64,000 nucleotides of DNA from an uncultured Clostridia bacterium (GCA_947168565.1 CAMVMM010000002.1:62001-126000), one strand, 5' to 3'. Positions 34,461 through 43,941 are shown, numbered from the stretch's first letter. The notes: generated by a model from the letters alone, not told the origin. A program made the numbers and translations.

Positions 34461-35633
34461 TCAATGATGGAAGAGCCTAAGACCCGTGAACGCCATCACC
34501 ATGCCATGCTCGTTGCAGCAGGCGATAACGTCCTCGTCGCGCACGGAGCCGCCGGGCTGGGCGATGTATTTAACGCCGCTCCTGCGGGCGCGCTCGATAT
34601 TGTCGCTGAAGGGGAAGAATGCGTCGCTCGCAAGCGCCGTTTCGGTGAAATTGCGCAGCCATGCCCTTTTTTCGTCCCTGCTCATGGGCTCGGGGCGAAC
34701 AGTGAAAAACTGCTGCCAGCGGCCCTCGTCGAGCACGTCGCCGCATTCGTCGTCGTTTAAGTAAACGTCTATCGCATTGTCGCGGTTCGGGCGGGGAATA
34801 TCGCTTCTGAAGGGCAGATCAAGCACCTTTGGGCTTTGGCGAAGGTGCCAAAGATCGGCCTTGCTTCCGGCAAGCCTCGTGCAGTGGATGCGGCTCTGCT
34901 GACCCGCGCCAACGCCGATGGTCTGCCCGCCCTCCGCGTAGCAAACGGAGTTGGACTGCGTGTATTTCAGCGTGATGAGGGCTATAATTAGATCGCGCAC
35001 CGCGCTTTCGGGAATGGTTTTTTCGGTCGTGACTATGTTTTCAAGCAGTTTTTCATTGATTTCGCAGTCGTTTCTGCCCTGCTCGAAGGTGATGCCGTAC
35101 ACCGTGCGCGTTTCGATGGGGGCGGGGGCATAGCTCTCGTCCATTTTTATAACGGTGTACGCGCCGTTCTTCTTCGCCTTCAGGATCTCAAGCGCCTCGT
35201 CGTCGTAATCCGGGGCGATCATGCCGTCCGAAACCTCGCGCTTGATCACCCTTGCAAGCGAAACGTCCACCTTATCGCTCACCGCTATAAAATCGCCGAA
35301 GGAGCTCATCCTGTCCGCGCCCCTTGCGCGAACGTAGGCGCAGGCGAGGGGGGAGAGCTCTGTTTTTTCATCCACAAAGTACATTTTTTTCAGCGTGTCC
35401 GTAAGCGGAAGTCCGATCGCGGCTCCGGCGGGGCTGACGTGCTTGAAGCTGGCGGCGGCGGGGAAGCCCGTGGCGGCCTTCAATTCGCGCACGAGCTGAT
35501 AGCCGTTCAGCGCGTCCAGCAGATTGATGTAGCCCGCTCTGCCGTTCAGCACGGTTATGGGCAGCTCGCCTTCTATGCCAATGGCGGCGGGCTTCTGGTT
35601 GGGGTTGCAGCCGTATTTCAGTTCGTAGCGCAT
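34461..35633 (-). CDS. AICAR transformylase, stand-alone (no IMP cyclohydrolase domain)
   Basis: A 390-residue protein that covers only the AICARFT part of PurH. It starts directly with LKYGCNPNQKPA and contains SFKHVSPAGAAIG, TLKYTQSNSVCYAEGGQTIG and IHCTRLAGSKADLW, ending with GMVMAFTGLRLFHH. The MGS-like IMP cyclohydrolase domain normally in front is absent. It converts AICAR and 10-formyl-THF to FAICAR; ring closure must be done by another protein, most simply the neighbouring PurO. The frame begins at an ATG in a normal operon position, so this is not a truncated pseudogene. Confidence 0.92.
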   Translation of the reverse strand: MRYELKYGCNPNQKPAAIGIEGELPITVLNGRAGYINLLDALNGYQLVRELKAATGFPAAASFKHVSPAGAAIGLPLTDTLKKMYFVDEKTELSPLACAYVRARGADRMSSFGDFIAVSDKVDVSLARVIKREVSDGMIAPDYDDEALEILKAKKNGAYTVIKMDESYAPAPIETRTVYGITFEQGRNDCEINEKLLENIVTTEKTIPESAVRDLIIALITLKYTQSNSVCYAEGGQTIGVGAGQQSRIHCTRLAGSKADLWHLRQSPKVLDLPFRSDIPRPNRDNAIDVYLNDDECGDVLDEGRWQQFFTVRPEPMSRDEKRAWLRNFTETALASDAFFPFSDNIERARRSGVKYIAQPGGSVRDEDVIACCNEHGMVMAFTGLRLFHH

Positions 35634-35666
35634 ATTTTCCTCCGGTTTATAAATTATTTTGGGTGA

Positions 35667-36386
35667 TTATTTTGAGTGCTTGTTTATAATGAAGCTGTCC
35701 GCCCCGCCGCAATTCGCGCAGAGCCTTTTCACATAGAGCGACACGCGGTTTGCTTCGTCAAGGCAGCTCCAAATGTATTCGGCGATACCCCTCGCGCTGC
35801 CCTCGGGCGTTTGCAGCCTCACGGGTTCGCCCTTGAAGGTGGGTATGGGGTTTCCGTCGTGCTCGTAGGTGTGTATAAAGTGGCAAACGCCGTTTTCATA
35901 GGCATATTTAAAGAAATTGCGCTGGCAAACGCCGCCCGTTTGATCCTCGGATTTGAGTATGCTCAGCTCATACCCGCTTTTGCCCAGAATGCCGCTGATG
36001 CGCGGGGTGTAGTTCGGCGGATCGGGCTCGTATTCGCGCGTTTGAAGCGCGGCGGCGAAGCGCGCGGAGAAATCGCATTCAGGGCATTCGCTTTTGATCA
36101 GCTCATCGCGCACGGTGTCCGTCTGATCGCCGTTTGTAACTATCGTAACCTCGCCCACCCTGCGCACTGGCGCATAGATGATGAGGCTGGGGTCGGTGAG
36201 CTTGGATTCGTCGTAGGCGCGGGTGCGGATGCCGTCCTCCGTTTTTTCAAAGATGCGGTTGCGGCTGTTTTCGCTTCTGCCCATTATGAAATAGGCGATC
36301 ACGGTGCCGCCCGAAGCGTCCTTCCCGATCAGTATGCCCCTGCCGGGGTAGGGGTTTGAATGCAAATATTCTTTAAGCGTATTCAT
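35667..36386 (-). CDS. purO: IMP cyclohydrolase, PurO type
   Basis: A 239-residue protein resembling the archaeal-type IMP cyclohydrolase (PurO). It reads PYPGRGILIGKDASGGTVIA, YFIMGRSENSRNRIF and PSLIIYAPVRRVGEVTIVTN, and later PPNYTPRISGIL. It would close FAICAR to IMP, filling the gap left by the single-domain transformylase that follows it. The ATG at 36384-36386 is used because GGAG lies nine nt upstream; the earlier ATG has no ribosome binding site. Confidence 0.85.
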   Translation of the reverse strand: MNTLKEYLHSNPYPGRGILIGKDASGGTVIAYFIMGRSENSRNRIFEKTEDGIRTRAYDESKLTDPSLIIYAPVRRVGEVTIVTNGDQTDTVRDELIKSECPECDFSARFAAALQTREYEPDPPNYTPRISGILGKSGYELSILKSEDQTGGVCQRNFFKYAYENGVCHFIHTYEHDGNPIPTFKGEPVRLQTPEGSARGIAEYIWSCLDEANRVSLYVKRLCANCGGADSFIINKHSK

Positions 36387-36435
36387 AATGCTGCTCTCCA
36401 TGCTGTAAAAATGCTGTGAATCGGCCGAAAACGGC

Positions 36436-37353
36436 TCATCCGGCGATCCGGTCGTTCAAAACCCAGATGCAGGGGCGAACGCCGATCTTGCCGTAGTTCG
36501 GGCGCCTTGAGTAAATGGGCTGCCCGCCCATGTTGGTAACGGTAACGGTGGATTGCGAAACGCCCGGCGTGCGCAGCCACCATTGAGCCAGGCCGTATTG
36601 CGACACCTCCACGCCGTTTTTTACCGCGTGCTTTGAGGCGTAGGCGTAAAGCCCGAGATCGTTCAGCCTGTCGCCGTTTTTGGCGATCCGCCGCAGCTCC
36701 TCGTGGCTCATCACAAACACCTTGTCCTCGGTGCTTGCGCCGCCCTTTGTGCCGCTGACGGTGTTGTTTGCCGTGCTGACAATGCTTTTTGCTATAAGAA
36801 GCCTTTCGTTTTCTGTAAAGGCGGCGTTTAAAAACTCGCCGTTAAGCCAATGCCGCAGCTCGCATTCCGCCCACGTGATCGGGCACTGCTCGGTGTGATA
36901 GTTGTGCATATCCAGCACGTCCACCGCCATAAGATACATTGTGCCGTTTTCCGCCATCATCACTCCCCAGCGGATGGGCTCCGGGCCGTTCATTGGGTTT
37001 CCGTCCTGCTCGTAGCTGCCGAATTCGATTATATCGCCGATCTCGGCATCTTTGAGCCGATCGTATTCGCCGCCGCTTGCGCTATAGGCTGCATCCGCTG
37101 CACGCTTTGCGGAGTCCCTGTACGGCCGCAGCAGCGAGAAGCCGTCTATCCCTTCGGCAATACTGCCCTTTGCAAGCGCAGCCTCCGCTGCGCTGTACGC
37201 ATTTGAGGGGATTATCACGCGGGAAACGAGCAAATAAACGCCTATCCCTGTGATCACGGCGGCAAGCGCACAGATCACCGCCGTGCGCATCCTTTTCACC
37301 TTTCTTTCCCAAGCCTCGGGATCGAGGTGAACCACTTTCTTTTTCCTGAACAT
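36436..37353 (-). CDS. Membrane-anchored DUF6273-like protein inside the pur operon
   Basis: A 305-residue protein with a cytosolic lead, one membrane helix (TAVICALAAVITGIGVYLLV) and an extracellular region. The C-terminal domain is DUF6273-like (DIIEFGSYEQDGNPMNGPEP, RWGVMMAENGTMYLMAVDVL, HWLNGEFLNAAF, QWWLRTPGVS, KIGVRPCIWV). Such domains occur in secreted proteins of gut Clostridia and have no known enzymatic role. CAGGAG precedes the ATG. There is no evident tie to purine synthesis, yet it is embedded between purN and purO. Confidence 0.78.
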   Translation of the reverse strand: MFRKKKVVHLDPEAWERKVKRMRTAVICALAAVITGIGVYLLVSRVIIPSNAYSAAEAALAKGSIAEGIDGFSLLRPYRDSAKRAADAAYSASGGEYDRLKDAEIGDIIEFGSYEQDGNPMNGPEPIRWGVMMAENGTMYLMAVDVLDMHNYHTEQCPITWAECELRHWLNGEFLNAAFTENERLLIAKSIVSTANNTVSGTKGGASTEDKVFVMSHEELRRIAKNGDRLNDLGLYAYASKHAVKNGVEVSQYGLAQWWLRTPGVSQSTVTVTNMGGQPIYSRRPNYGKIGVRPCIWVLNDRIAG

Positions 37354-37414
37354 TATATTTCTCCTGCCGTGAATGATAGTTTATGCAGCCGCGGAAAAAA
37401 TCTGTTCTTTTGTG

Positions 37415-38185
37415 TTATTGCTGCTCCAATGCGCCGGGCTGCGCTTCCGTTGGTGAAGGCGCATTTTCCGACGCGGCGTCCGCGCCTTGGCCCTGAGTGC
37501 CTTCTTGCGCAGCGCCATCCTCCTGCAAGCCGTCATGCTGCAAGCCGTCCTGCTGCAAGCCGTTCTCCGCTGCGCCATCGCCGTATTCCCTTGCGACCCT
37601 GCGGAAAACCATCTCAAGCGCCCTCGGCAGCAGCTCCCATTCGGCCTGCTCCATCACCCTGCGCTGAAGCGTTTCGGGCGTGTCGCCCTCCAGCACCTCC
37701 ACCGCCTTTTGAAGGATGATCTCGCCGCCGTCCGCAACCGCGTTCACGTAATGCACTGTGGCACCCGTGACCTTAACGCCGTATTCAAGCGCCGCCTCGT
37801 GAACCTTCAGCCCGTAGAAGCCCTTGCCGCAGAAGGAGGGGATGAGGGAGGGGTGAATATTTATGATGCGGTGATCGAATCTTTCAGTAAACGGCTCGCT
37901 GAGTATACATAAAAAGCCGGCAAGCACGATAATATCTATTTCTTTTTCCTTTAAAAGCCAGATCGCCTCGTTTTCAAAGGTGTACGGGTTGCCCCTGTCG
38001 AAGGGGATGTACGCGGTTTCTATGCCCGCGTCCCTCGCCCGCTCAAGGGCGTATGCGTCGGGCTTATTGGAAACCACGAGCGCGATATCGCCGCTTGTGA
38101 TAACGCTGCCGCGCTTATCCAGCAGCGCCTGAAGATTTGTGCCGCCTCCGGAAACGAACACGGCGGCGCGGGGTCGCTTTAACAT
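37415..38185 (-). CDS. purN: Phosphoribosylglycinamide formyltransferase
   Basis: A 256-residue GAR transformylase. Residues 1-205 are the normal enzyme: [50 protein letters not shown] and [20 protein letters not shown], with the catalytic Asn-His-Asp set visible. After it comes an unusual 50-residue acidic, Gln- and Gly-rich tail with LQxDG repeats. The start overlaps the purM stop. GGGAG precedes the ATG. Confidence 0.93.
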   Translation of the reverse strand: MLKRPRAAVFVSGGGTNLQALLDKRGSVITSGDIALVVSNKPDAYALERARDAGIETAYIPFDRGNPYTFENEAIWLLKEKEIDIIVLAGFLCILSEPFTERFDHRIINIHPSLIPSFCGKGFYGLKVHEAALEYGVKVTGATVHYVNAVADGGEIILQKAVEVLEGDTPETLQRRVMEQAEWELLPRALEMVFRRVAREYGDGAAENGLQQDGLQHDGLQEDGAAQEGTQGQGADAASENAPSPTEAQPGALEQQ

Positions 38186-39222
38186 ATTTCAACTCCCTCT
38201 CCCTCTTTAAGCTCGCCCATGACGTAGGCGTTTTCGCCGTTTGCGCGAAGTATTTCCACGGCCCTTCCCGCGTCCGCCTTATCCACGATAACGCACATTC
38301 CGACGCCCATATTGAAGGTGTTGAACATATCCCTTTCGGGAATATCGCCGGTGGTCTGAAGCAGCCTGAACACGGGCGGGATCGCGAGCGAGGCCTTGTT
38401 TATCACGGCGCAAAGCCCTGATTTAACGGCGCGGGGTATGTTTTCATAGAAGCCGCCGCCGGTGATGTGCGCGCAGCCCTTTATCCGTATCTCCTCAGCA
38501 AGCGCCAGCACGGGCTTAACGTAGATTTTGGTCGGCGCTATCAGCGCTTCGCCAAGGCTCATGCCAAGCTCCGGCGGCACGGTGGAGAGCACCTCCCTTG
38601 AGCTGAGGTTGAAAACCTTGCGCACAAGGGAGAAGCCGTTTGAATGGAAACCGCTTGAGGGCAGGGCGATCATCGCGTCCCCCTCGGTCTGGGATTCCGT
38701 GTTGAATATTTTTTCCTTATCCACAATGCCCACGGCGAAGCCCGCAAGGTCGTATTCGTCCTCCGGGTAGAAGCCGGGCATTTCCGCCGTTTCGCCGCCG
38801 ATGAGCGCGCAGCCGGACTGAACGCAGCCCTCCGCAACGCCCTCAACTATGGACGCCACCTTTTCGGGAATATTCTTTCCAAGCGCAATATAATCGAGGA
38901 AGAAAAGGGGCTTTGCGCCGCAGCAGACGATGTCGTTCACGCACATTGCCACGCAGTCTATGCCCACGGTGTTGTGCCTGTCCATCAGGAAGGCGAGCTT
39001 GAGCTTTGTGCCAACGCCGTCCGTGCCGCTCACGAGTATGGGCTCCTTCATTCCGGCAAGATCGGGCACGAAAAGCCCGCCGAAATTGCCGATGGAGGGC
39101 ATGGCGCCGGGGATCACCGTGCGCGAGATATGCTTTTTCATAAGTTCAACGGCGCGATAGCCGGCGGTGATGTCCACCCCCGCCGCCTCGTAGCTCCTGC
39201 TCCTTGAGTCCTTGATGCTCAT
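38179..39222 (-). CDS. purM: Phosphoribosylformylglycinamidine cyclo-ligase
   Basis: A 347-residue AIR synthetase making AIR from FGAM and ATP. Motifs: [54 protein letters not shown] and [22 protein letters not shown] lies ahead of the ATG. It overlaps the purN start by 7 nt. Confidence 0.95.
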   Translation of the reverse strand: MSIKDSRSRSYEAAGVDITAGYRAVELMKKHISRTVIPGAMPSIGNFGGLFVPDLAGMKEPILVSGTDGVGTKLKLAFLMDRHNTVGIDCVAMCVNDIVCCGAKPLFFLDYIALGKNIPEKVASIVEGVAEGCVQSGCALIGGETAEMPGFYPEDEYDLAGFAVGIVDKEKIFNTESQTEGDAMIALPSSGFHSNGFSLVRKVFNLSSREVLSTVPPELGMSLGEALIAPTKIYVKPVLALAEEIRIKGCAHITGGGFYENIPRAVKSGLCAVINKASLAIPPVFRLLQTTGDIPERDMFNTFNMGVGMCVIVDKADAGRAVEILRANGENAYVMGELKEGEGVEIC

Positions 39223-39280
39223 TTATTCTTCCTCCTAAAAAGTGGTAAGTAAACTGTGTGGTAATGAGGCTGTCCGGGGG

Positions 39281-40753
39281 TCAGTCGACCTCTTTGTCCG
39301 CGCGCTCGCTCAGCTTTATGCGCCATTTGTTCACCCATTTGCGCTTGGGCGGCTCGCAGGGGTATTCGCCGGTGAAGCAGCCCGTGCAGAAGCCGCGCCC
39401 GGGCTCGTTTGTGAGAAGCTTTGCGTTTTCAACGCTCAAAAACCCGATGGAATCCACGCCTATCTCGCGCCTCAGCTCCTCGTCGCCGTATTTCACGGCT
39501 ATAAGGTTTTCCCTTGAGGGAACGTCCGTGCCGAAATAGCAGGGGTAGAGGAATTTGGGCGAAGCAAGGCGAACGTGAACCTCCGCGGCTCCCGCCTCGC
39601 GCAAAAGCGTGATTATATGCTTTATGGTGGTGCCGCGCACTATTGAATCGTCCACGAGCACAACGCGCTTGCCGCTCACGGTGGACGGCACGGGGTTCAG
39701 CTTTATGCGCACGCCCTTCTCGCGGTCGCTCTGAGTGGGCTGAATGAAGGTTCTGCCGATGTATTTATTCTTGATAAGACCTATGCCGTAGGGAATGCCG
39801 GAGCGGTTTGAATAGCCTATCGCCGCATCAAGCCCGGAATCGGGAACGCCGATAACAACGTCCGCCTCCACGGGGTACTGGTCGTAAAGGAATTCGCCCG
39901 CCCTCTGGCGCGCAAGATGCACCGAGCAGCCGTCTATAACGCTGTCCGGCCTGGCAAAATATATGTATTCAAACACGCAGAAGCCGGGCTTCGCCGTGCC
40001 GCAATGCCGCCTGTCGCTCGCAAGCTCGCCGTCGTTTATGACCACGATCTCGCCGGGCTCGACCTCGCGGACGAATTTCGCGCCGATGCTGTCGAGCGCG
40101 CAGCTTTCGGAGGCAAAGCAGTACCCGCCGCCCTCAAGCGAGCCTATGCAAAGCGGGCGGAAGCCGTTTGGATCGCGCACGCCGATAAGCTTTTTGGGGG
40201 ACATGATAACCAGCGAATACGCGCCCTTTATCCTGCCCATAGCCTTCGCCACCGCCTCCTCGATGCAGGTGGTGGATAGCCGCTCCTTGGTGATGGTGTA
40301 GGCTATCACCTCGGTGTCGCTCGTGGTGTGGAAGATGGAGCCCGCAAGCTCCAGCTCCTCCCTCAGCTCCGCGTCGTTGGTGAGATTGCCGTTGTGCGCA
40401 AGCGCTATCGCGCCCTTCAGGTGATTTACCACAAGGGGCTGGCAGTTGATGCGCTTTTCATAGCCGGAGGTGGAGTAGCGCACGTGACCCACCGCCATAT
40501 TGCCAAGGCCGAGCCGCGCCATGGTCTGCTCGTCGAACACGTCGTTCACAAGCCCCTCGTCCGCATGGGATAAGATAACGCCGTCGTCATTCACGGCGAT
40601 GCCGGCGCTCTGCTGGCCTCTGTGCTGAAGCGCATAGAGTGCGTAATAGGTCATTCGGGCCACGTCCGTGCGTTCGGGCGAGTACACGCCGAACACGCCG
40701 CACTCCTCCTTCAGGCCCTCGAATATCTCTCCGTTTTTATCTAAAAATTCCAT
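39281..40753 (-). CDS. purF: Amidophosphoribosyltransferase
   Basis: A 490-residue enzyme catalysing the first committed purine step, PRPP plus glutamine to phosphoribosylamine. An 18-residue propeptide precedes the nucleophile Cys (KEECGVFGVYSPE). The PRPP loop is RVVLVDDSIVRGTTIKHII. Cysteines near the C-terminus (GRGFCTGCFTGEYP) together with an internal one fit the Bacillus-type 4Fe-4S enzyme. The ribosome binding site is poor. Confidence 0.95.
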   Translation of the reverse strand: MEFLDKNGEIFEGLKEECGVFGVYSPERTDVARMTYYALYALQHRGQQSAGIAVNDDGVILSHADEGLVNDVFDEQTMARLGLGNMAVGHVRYSTSGYEKRINCQPLVVNHLKGAIALAHNGNLTNDAELREELELAGSIFHTTSDTEVIAYTITKERLSTTCIEEAVAKAMGRIKGAYSLVIMSPKKLIGVRDPNGFRPLCIGSLEGGGYCFASESCALDSIGAKFVREVEPGEIVVINDGELASDRRHCGTAKPGFCVFEYIYFARPDSVIDGCSVHLARQRAGEFLYDQYPVEADVVIGVPDSGLDAAIGYSNRSGIPYGIGLIKNKYIGRTFIQPTQSDREKGVRIKLNPVPSTVSGKRVVLVDDSIVRGTTIKHIITLLREAGAAEVHVRLASPKFLYPCYFGTDVPSRENLIAVKYGDEELRREIGVDSIGFLSVENAKLLTNEPGRGFCTGCFTGEYPCEPPKRKWVNKWRIKLSERADKEVD

Positions 40754-40799
40754 TTCTTAAAAACACATCCCGTTTTATTGCGGCGCTTTTTATTGCCTG

Positions 40800-41510
40800 T
40801 CATTCGCCCATCAGGCGGTGCAGTATCTCTCGATACGCGCCCTCAACGTTGCCCATATCGCGGCGGAAGCGGTCCTTATCCAGCTTTTCATGGGTGGTGC
40901 TGTCCCAGAATCTGCAGGTATCGGGGGAGATCTCGTCCGCAAGCACTATGGTGCCGTCCGCAAGCCTGCCGAATTCAAGCTTGAAGTCGATAAGGTCGAT
41001 ATTCAGGCTCTTGAAGTATTCGCGCAGAATGTCGTTCACGCGCAGCGCGTAGGCCTTGATCGTGTCCAGCTCCTCGGGCGTGCAGAGCTCCAGCGCGAAA
41101 ATGTGGTAGTCGTTTATCATCGGGTCGCCAAGCTCATCGTCCTTATAGGAAAACTCAAGCACGGTCTTTTTCATGGGCGTGCCCTCTGGCAGTCCGAGGC
41201 GCTTTGAGAGCGAGCCCGCCGCCACGTTGCGCACTATCACCTCAAGAGGCACTATCTTCACCGCCTTGACCGCCGTTTCGCGGTCGGAAAGCTGCTCCAC
41301 GAGATGGGTGGGTATGCCTTCCTTTTCAAGCATTTTCATAAGGTGGTTTGTAACGCGGTTGTTTATCACGCCCTTGCCGACGATGGTGCCCTTCTTCTCG
41401 CCGTTGAACGCGGTGGCGTCGTCCTTATAGTCCACGATGTAAACGCCGTCCACGTCGGTGGAGTAAACCTTCTTTGCCTTGCCCTCGTAGAGCTGTTCGA
41501 GCTTTTTCAT
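40800..41510 (-). CDS. purC: SAICAR synthase
   Basis: A 236-residue ATP-dependent ligase joining aspartate to CAIR. Motifs: [14 protein letters not shown] at the start, [17 protein letters not shown] and [23 protein letters not shown]. The second ATG (41508-41510) is taken as start, six nt after CGGAGG; the first ATG overlaps that site. Confidence 0.95.
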   Translation of the reverse strand: MKKLEQLYEGKAKKVYSTDVDGVYIVDYKDDATAFNGEKKGTIVGKGVINNRVTNHLMKMLEKEGIPTHLVEQLSDRETAVKAVKIVPLEVIVRNVAAGSLSKRLGLPEGTPMKKTVLEFSYKDDELGDPMINDYHIFALELCTPEELDTIKAYALRVNDILREYFKSLNIDLIDFKLEFGRLADGTIVLADEISPDTCRFWDSTTHEKLDKDRFRRDMGNVEGAYREILHRLMGE

Positions 41511-41536
41511 AATCATCCTCCGTTAATATTTTTCAA

Positions 41537-41613
41537 ATAGTATTTGTTGAATCCGCTTTGGATAGTATTCGTTGAATCCGCTTTAGCCGGTATGCGTTGG
41601 ATCCGCTTTTGAG
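41537..41613 (-). repeat. Three diverged 26-nt repeats between purE and purC
   Basis: Three head-to-tail copies of a unit with core GTATTTGTTGAATCCGCTTT on the plus strand, the third more diverged. The 171-bp spacer is otherwise empty. Confidence 0.7.
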
Positions 41614-41687
41614 CAAAGCCCTGCTTTTATTATTCCGCTTTTGCGCTAAAATATCGAAAGCCGCATGGTTTCAGCGGCTGCGGTGCT

Positions 41688-42185
41688 TTATGCTTGATTT
41701 TGGGCGCTCTGAAGCGCGGCGTCCTTTTTGAAAACGGCCTGTGCCATGGCTTCGCGCGCCTGATCGAGCTTTTCGTGAAGTGCGCCGTCCGAAACGGCGA
41801 GTATCTGCGCGGCAAGGATGGCGGCATTGGCGCAGCCGTCTATCGCAACCGTGGCAACCGGTATGCCGGAGGGCATCTGAACCGTGGCAAGCAGCGCGTC
41901 AAGTCCGTCGAGCGCGGAGGATTTGAGCGGTATTCCTATCACGGGCAGGGTGGTGTGCGCGGCAATAAAGCCGCCGAGATGCGCCGCCTTTCCCGCTGCG
42001 GCGATGATAACGCCGAAGCCGCGCCCGTATGCACTTGAAGCAAATTCGCTTACCGCGCCGGGGGTTCTGTGTGCGCTCATAATATGCATTTCGTGCTCTA
42101 TGCCAAGCTCATCAAGCTTTTCCGAGCAGGCCCGAACCAGCGGCAGATCGCTGTCCGACCCCATGATAATCGCAACCTTTTTCAA
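41688..42185 (-). CDS. purE: N5-CAIR mutase
   Basis: A 165-residue class I PurE. Motifs: IIMGSDSDLPLVRA, SAHRTPGAVSEFAS and GFGVIIAAAGKAAHLGGF. The start is TTG (42183-42185) with GGAGG eight nt before it. First gene of the operon. No purK is present in the window. Confidence 0.94.
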   Translation of the reverse strand: MKKVAIIMGSDSDLPLVRACSEKLDELGIEHEMHIMSAHRTPGAVSEFASSAYGRGFGVIIAAAGKAAHLGGFIAAHTTLPVIGIPLKSSALDGLDALLATVQMPSGIPVATVAIDGCANAAILAAQILAVSDGALHEKLDQAREAMAQAVFKKDAALQSAQNQA

Positions 42186-42227
42186 AGCCTTGACCTCCGT
42201 TTTCGCAAAATAATAATATGCTCCATA

Positions 42228-42257
42228 ATTATATCAGATTTTGATACGTAAGTTCAA
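42228..42257 (-). promoter_or_regulatory. Promoter of the purE operon
   Basis: The minus strand reads TTGAAC, 18 nt, TATAAT, with a leader of about 35 nt. No riboswitch fits in so short a leader. Confidence 0.8.
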
Positions 42258-42266
42258 GCCCTTTTT

Positions 42267-42315
42267 TATATTGCTCCCCCAATAAAATCTTTGATGTGTT
42301 GGCAGGAGCAATATA
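42267..42315. promoter_or_regulatory. 11-bp inverted repeat upstream of the pur promoters
   Basis: Arms TATATTGCTCC (42267-42277) and GGAGCAATATA (42305-42315) are perfect and lie ten nt upstream of the purE -35. Neither side is T-rich, so an operator is more likely than a terminator. Confidence 0.5.
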
Positions 42316-42348
42316 GGCCGTATTTCGCGCCTGCCGCTTCAGCGGCGG

Positions 42349-42427
42349 GCGAAACGGCAATAAAGCTTAAATTGTTGACGTGCCATACGTACCGCCGAAA
42401 AACTCGGGCTTTTCTTGGCACGCCAAT
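42349..42427 (+). repeat. Dispersed 79-nt element, copy 1
   Basis: About 80% identical to 56795-56872. Ends form a stem (TTGACGTGCC/GGCACGCCAA, one mismatch) around a conserved ATACGTACCGCCG core and an inner CCG/CGG hairpin. Confidence 0.65.
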
Positions 42428-42518
42428 AATATGCGCGGTAAATAGCTCCCGTTGGCGTGCTTTTGCGCACGAGGATGCGTTCGGACAATATACCATGACG
42501 ATTTGTTGCGGTCACCTA

Positions 42519-42547
42519 TTGAAAAAAGCGCCGTTTGATGATAATAT
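42519..42547 (+). promoter_or_regulatory. Promoter of purA
   Basis: TTGAAA, 17 nt, TAATAT, about 70 nt before the purA start. Confidence 0.65.
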
Positions 42548-42618
42548 TGTATGCGGTGGAAATATGCGCGGCCAAGGCGGTTTTCCGCTCCGCAATCCCA
42601 TTTTGAGAGGTAAGAATT

Positions 42619-43941
42619 ATGAATTGCTGCAAAACACAAAACAAAGCTTTAAAGAATAAATGTGATTTGGATACCTGCGCCATAGTCGGCGCCAACTGGG
42701 GCGACGAGGGAAAGGGCAGGATGGTGGATCTTATCGCCGAGGATTACGACGTCATCGTGCGCTATCAGGGCGGCAACAACGCGGGCCACACCATTAAAAA
42801 CGACTGCGGCACCTTCGCGCTGAACCTGCTTCCGAGCGGGATCTTCCGCCATGAAAAGATGAACGTGCTCGGCAGCGGCATGGTGGTGGATATTCGCCAT
42901 CTCTGCGGTGAAATGGAAAAGCTTCGCGCAGCGGGCGTTCAGATCGACCCCGAAAACCTGATGATAAGCGAGCGGGCGATAATCGTTATGCCCTATCACG
43001 TGGCGCTGGACGGACTTGAGGAAACCAGGCTTTCGGACCGTCCCTATGGCTCCACCAAGCGCGGCATCGCCCCAGTTTACGGCGATAAATACATGAAAAA
43101 GGGCATTATGATGGGCGAGCTTTTCGACCGCGAGTATCTCGTTTCCCATCTGAAGGACGTGCTTGAATTCAAAAACCTTCAGATAACCGGCGTTTACGGC
43201 GGCGAGCCCTTCGGCTTCGATGAAATGCTTGAATACCTTGATACCTACGGCGAAATTCTCAAGCCCTATATAGGCGACGCGGGCGCATACATCAGAAAGG
43301 CCGCGCACGAGGGCAAAAAGATCCTCTACGAGGCGCAGCTCGGCGCGCTGCGGGATATAGATTTCGGCATCTATCCCTACACCTCCTCAAGCTCCCCGCT
43401 TGCCGCCTACGCGCCCATCGGCTCCGGCACTCCGGATATTCCGGTGAACCGCGTTATAGGCATAGTGAAGGCGTATTCAAGCTGCGTGGGCGAAGGCCCG
43501 TTCACCTGCGAATGGTTCGGAAGCGAGGCGGAGGAGCTGCGCGAGGCGGGCGGCGAATACGGCGCCGCGACGGGCAGGCCCAGAAGGGTGGGCCCCATAG
43601 ATATAGTTGCCACGCGCTACGGCGTGCGCGCACAGGGCGCCACCGAGATAGCGCTCACCAAGCTCGACGTGCTTTCCTACATGAAGCAGATCCCCATCTG
43701 CATAGAGTATGAGGTGGACGGCGAGAGGACGGGCGAGTTTCCGTTCCCCTCAAGGCTTGCAAAGGCCAAGCCCGTGTTCACCGCAATGCCGGGCTGGGGG
43801 GTGGATATAAGCAAGATCAGAAAATACGAGGAGCTGCCCGAGGCGGCAAGAAACTACGTTGAGTTCGTGGAGCGCGAGCTCGGCTGCCGCATCAGCTTCG
43901 TTTCCGTCGGCCCCGGCAGGGAAGAGATAATTTTCAGATAA
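42619..43941 (+). CDS. purA: Adenylosuccinate synthetase
   Basis: A 440-residue GTP-dependent enzyme joining IMP and aspartate, first step to AMP. Motifs: NWGDEGKGRMVDLIAED, GGNNAGHTI, TRYGVRAQGATEIALTKLDV. The N-terminus is extended by about 20 residues with four cysteines (MNCCKTQNKALKNKCDLDTC), not usual for the family. GAGAGG precedes the ATG. It is transcribed away from the purE operon and followed by purB. Confidence 0.95.
   Translation: MNCCKTQNKALKNKCDLDTCAIVGANWGDEGKGRMVDLIAEDYDVIVRYQGGNNAGHTIKNDCGTFALNLLPSGIFRHEKMNVLGSGMVVDIRHLCGEMEKLRAAGVQIDPENLMISERAIIVMPYHVALDGLEETRLSDRPYGSTKRGIAPVYGDKYMKKGIMMGELFDREYLVSHLKDVLEFKNLQITGVYGGEPFGFDEMLEYLDTYGEILKPYIGDAGAYIRKAAHEGKKILYEAQLGALRDIDFGIYPYTSSSSPLAAYAPIGSGTPDIPVNRVIGIVKAYSSCVGEGPFTCEWFGSEAEELREAGGEYGAATGRPRRVGPIDIVATRYGVRAQGATEIALTKLDVLSYMKQIPICIEYEVDGERTGEFPFPSRLAKAKPVFTAMPGWGVDISKIRKYEELPEAARNYVEFVERELGCRISFVSVGPGREEIIFR

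Noticed and set aside
34461..35633. Truncated purH pseudogene
   Set aside because: The frame is intact, starts at the exact domain boundary and is matched by a neighbouring PurO, so a functional single-domain enzyme is more likely.
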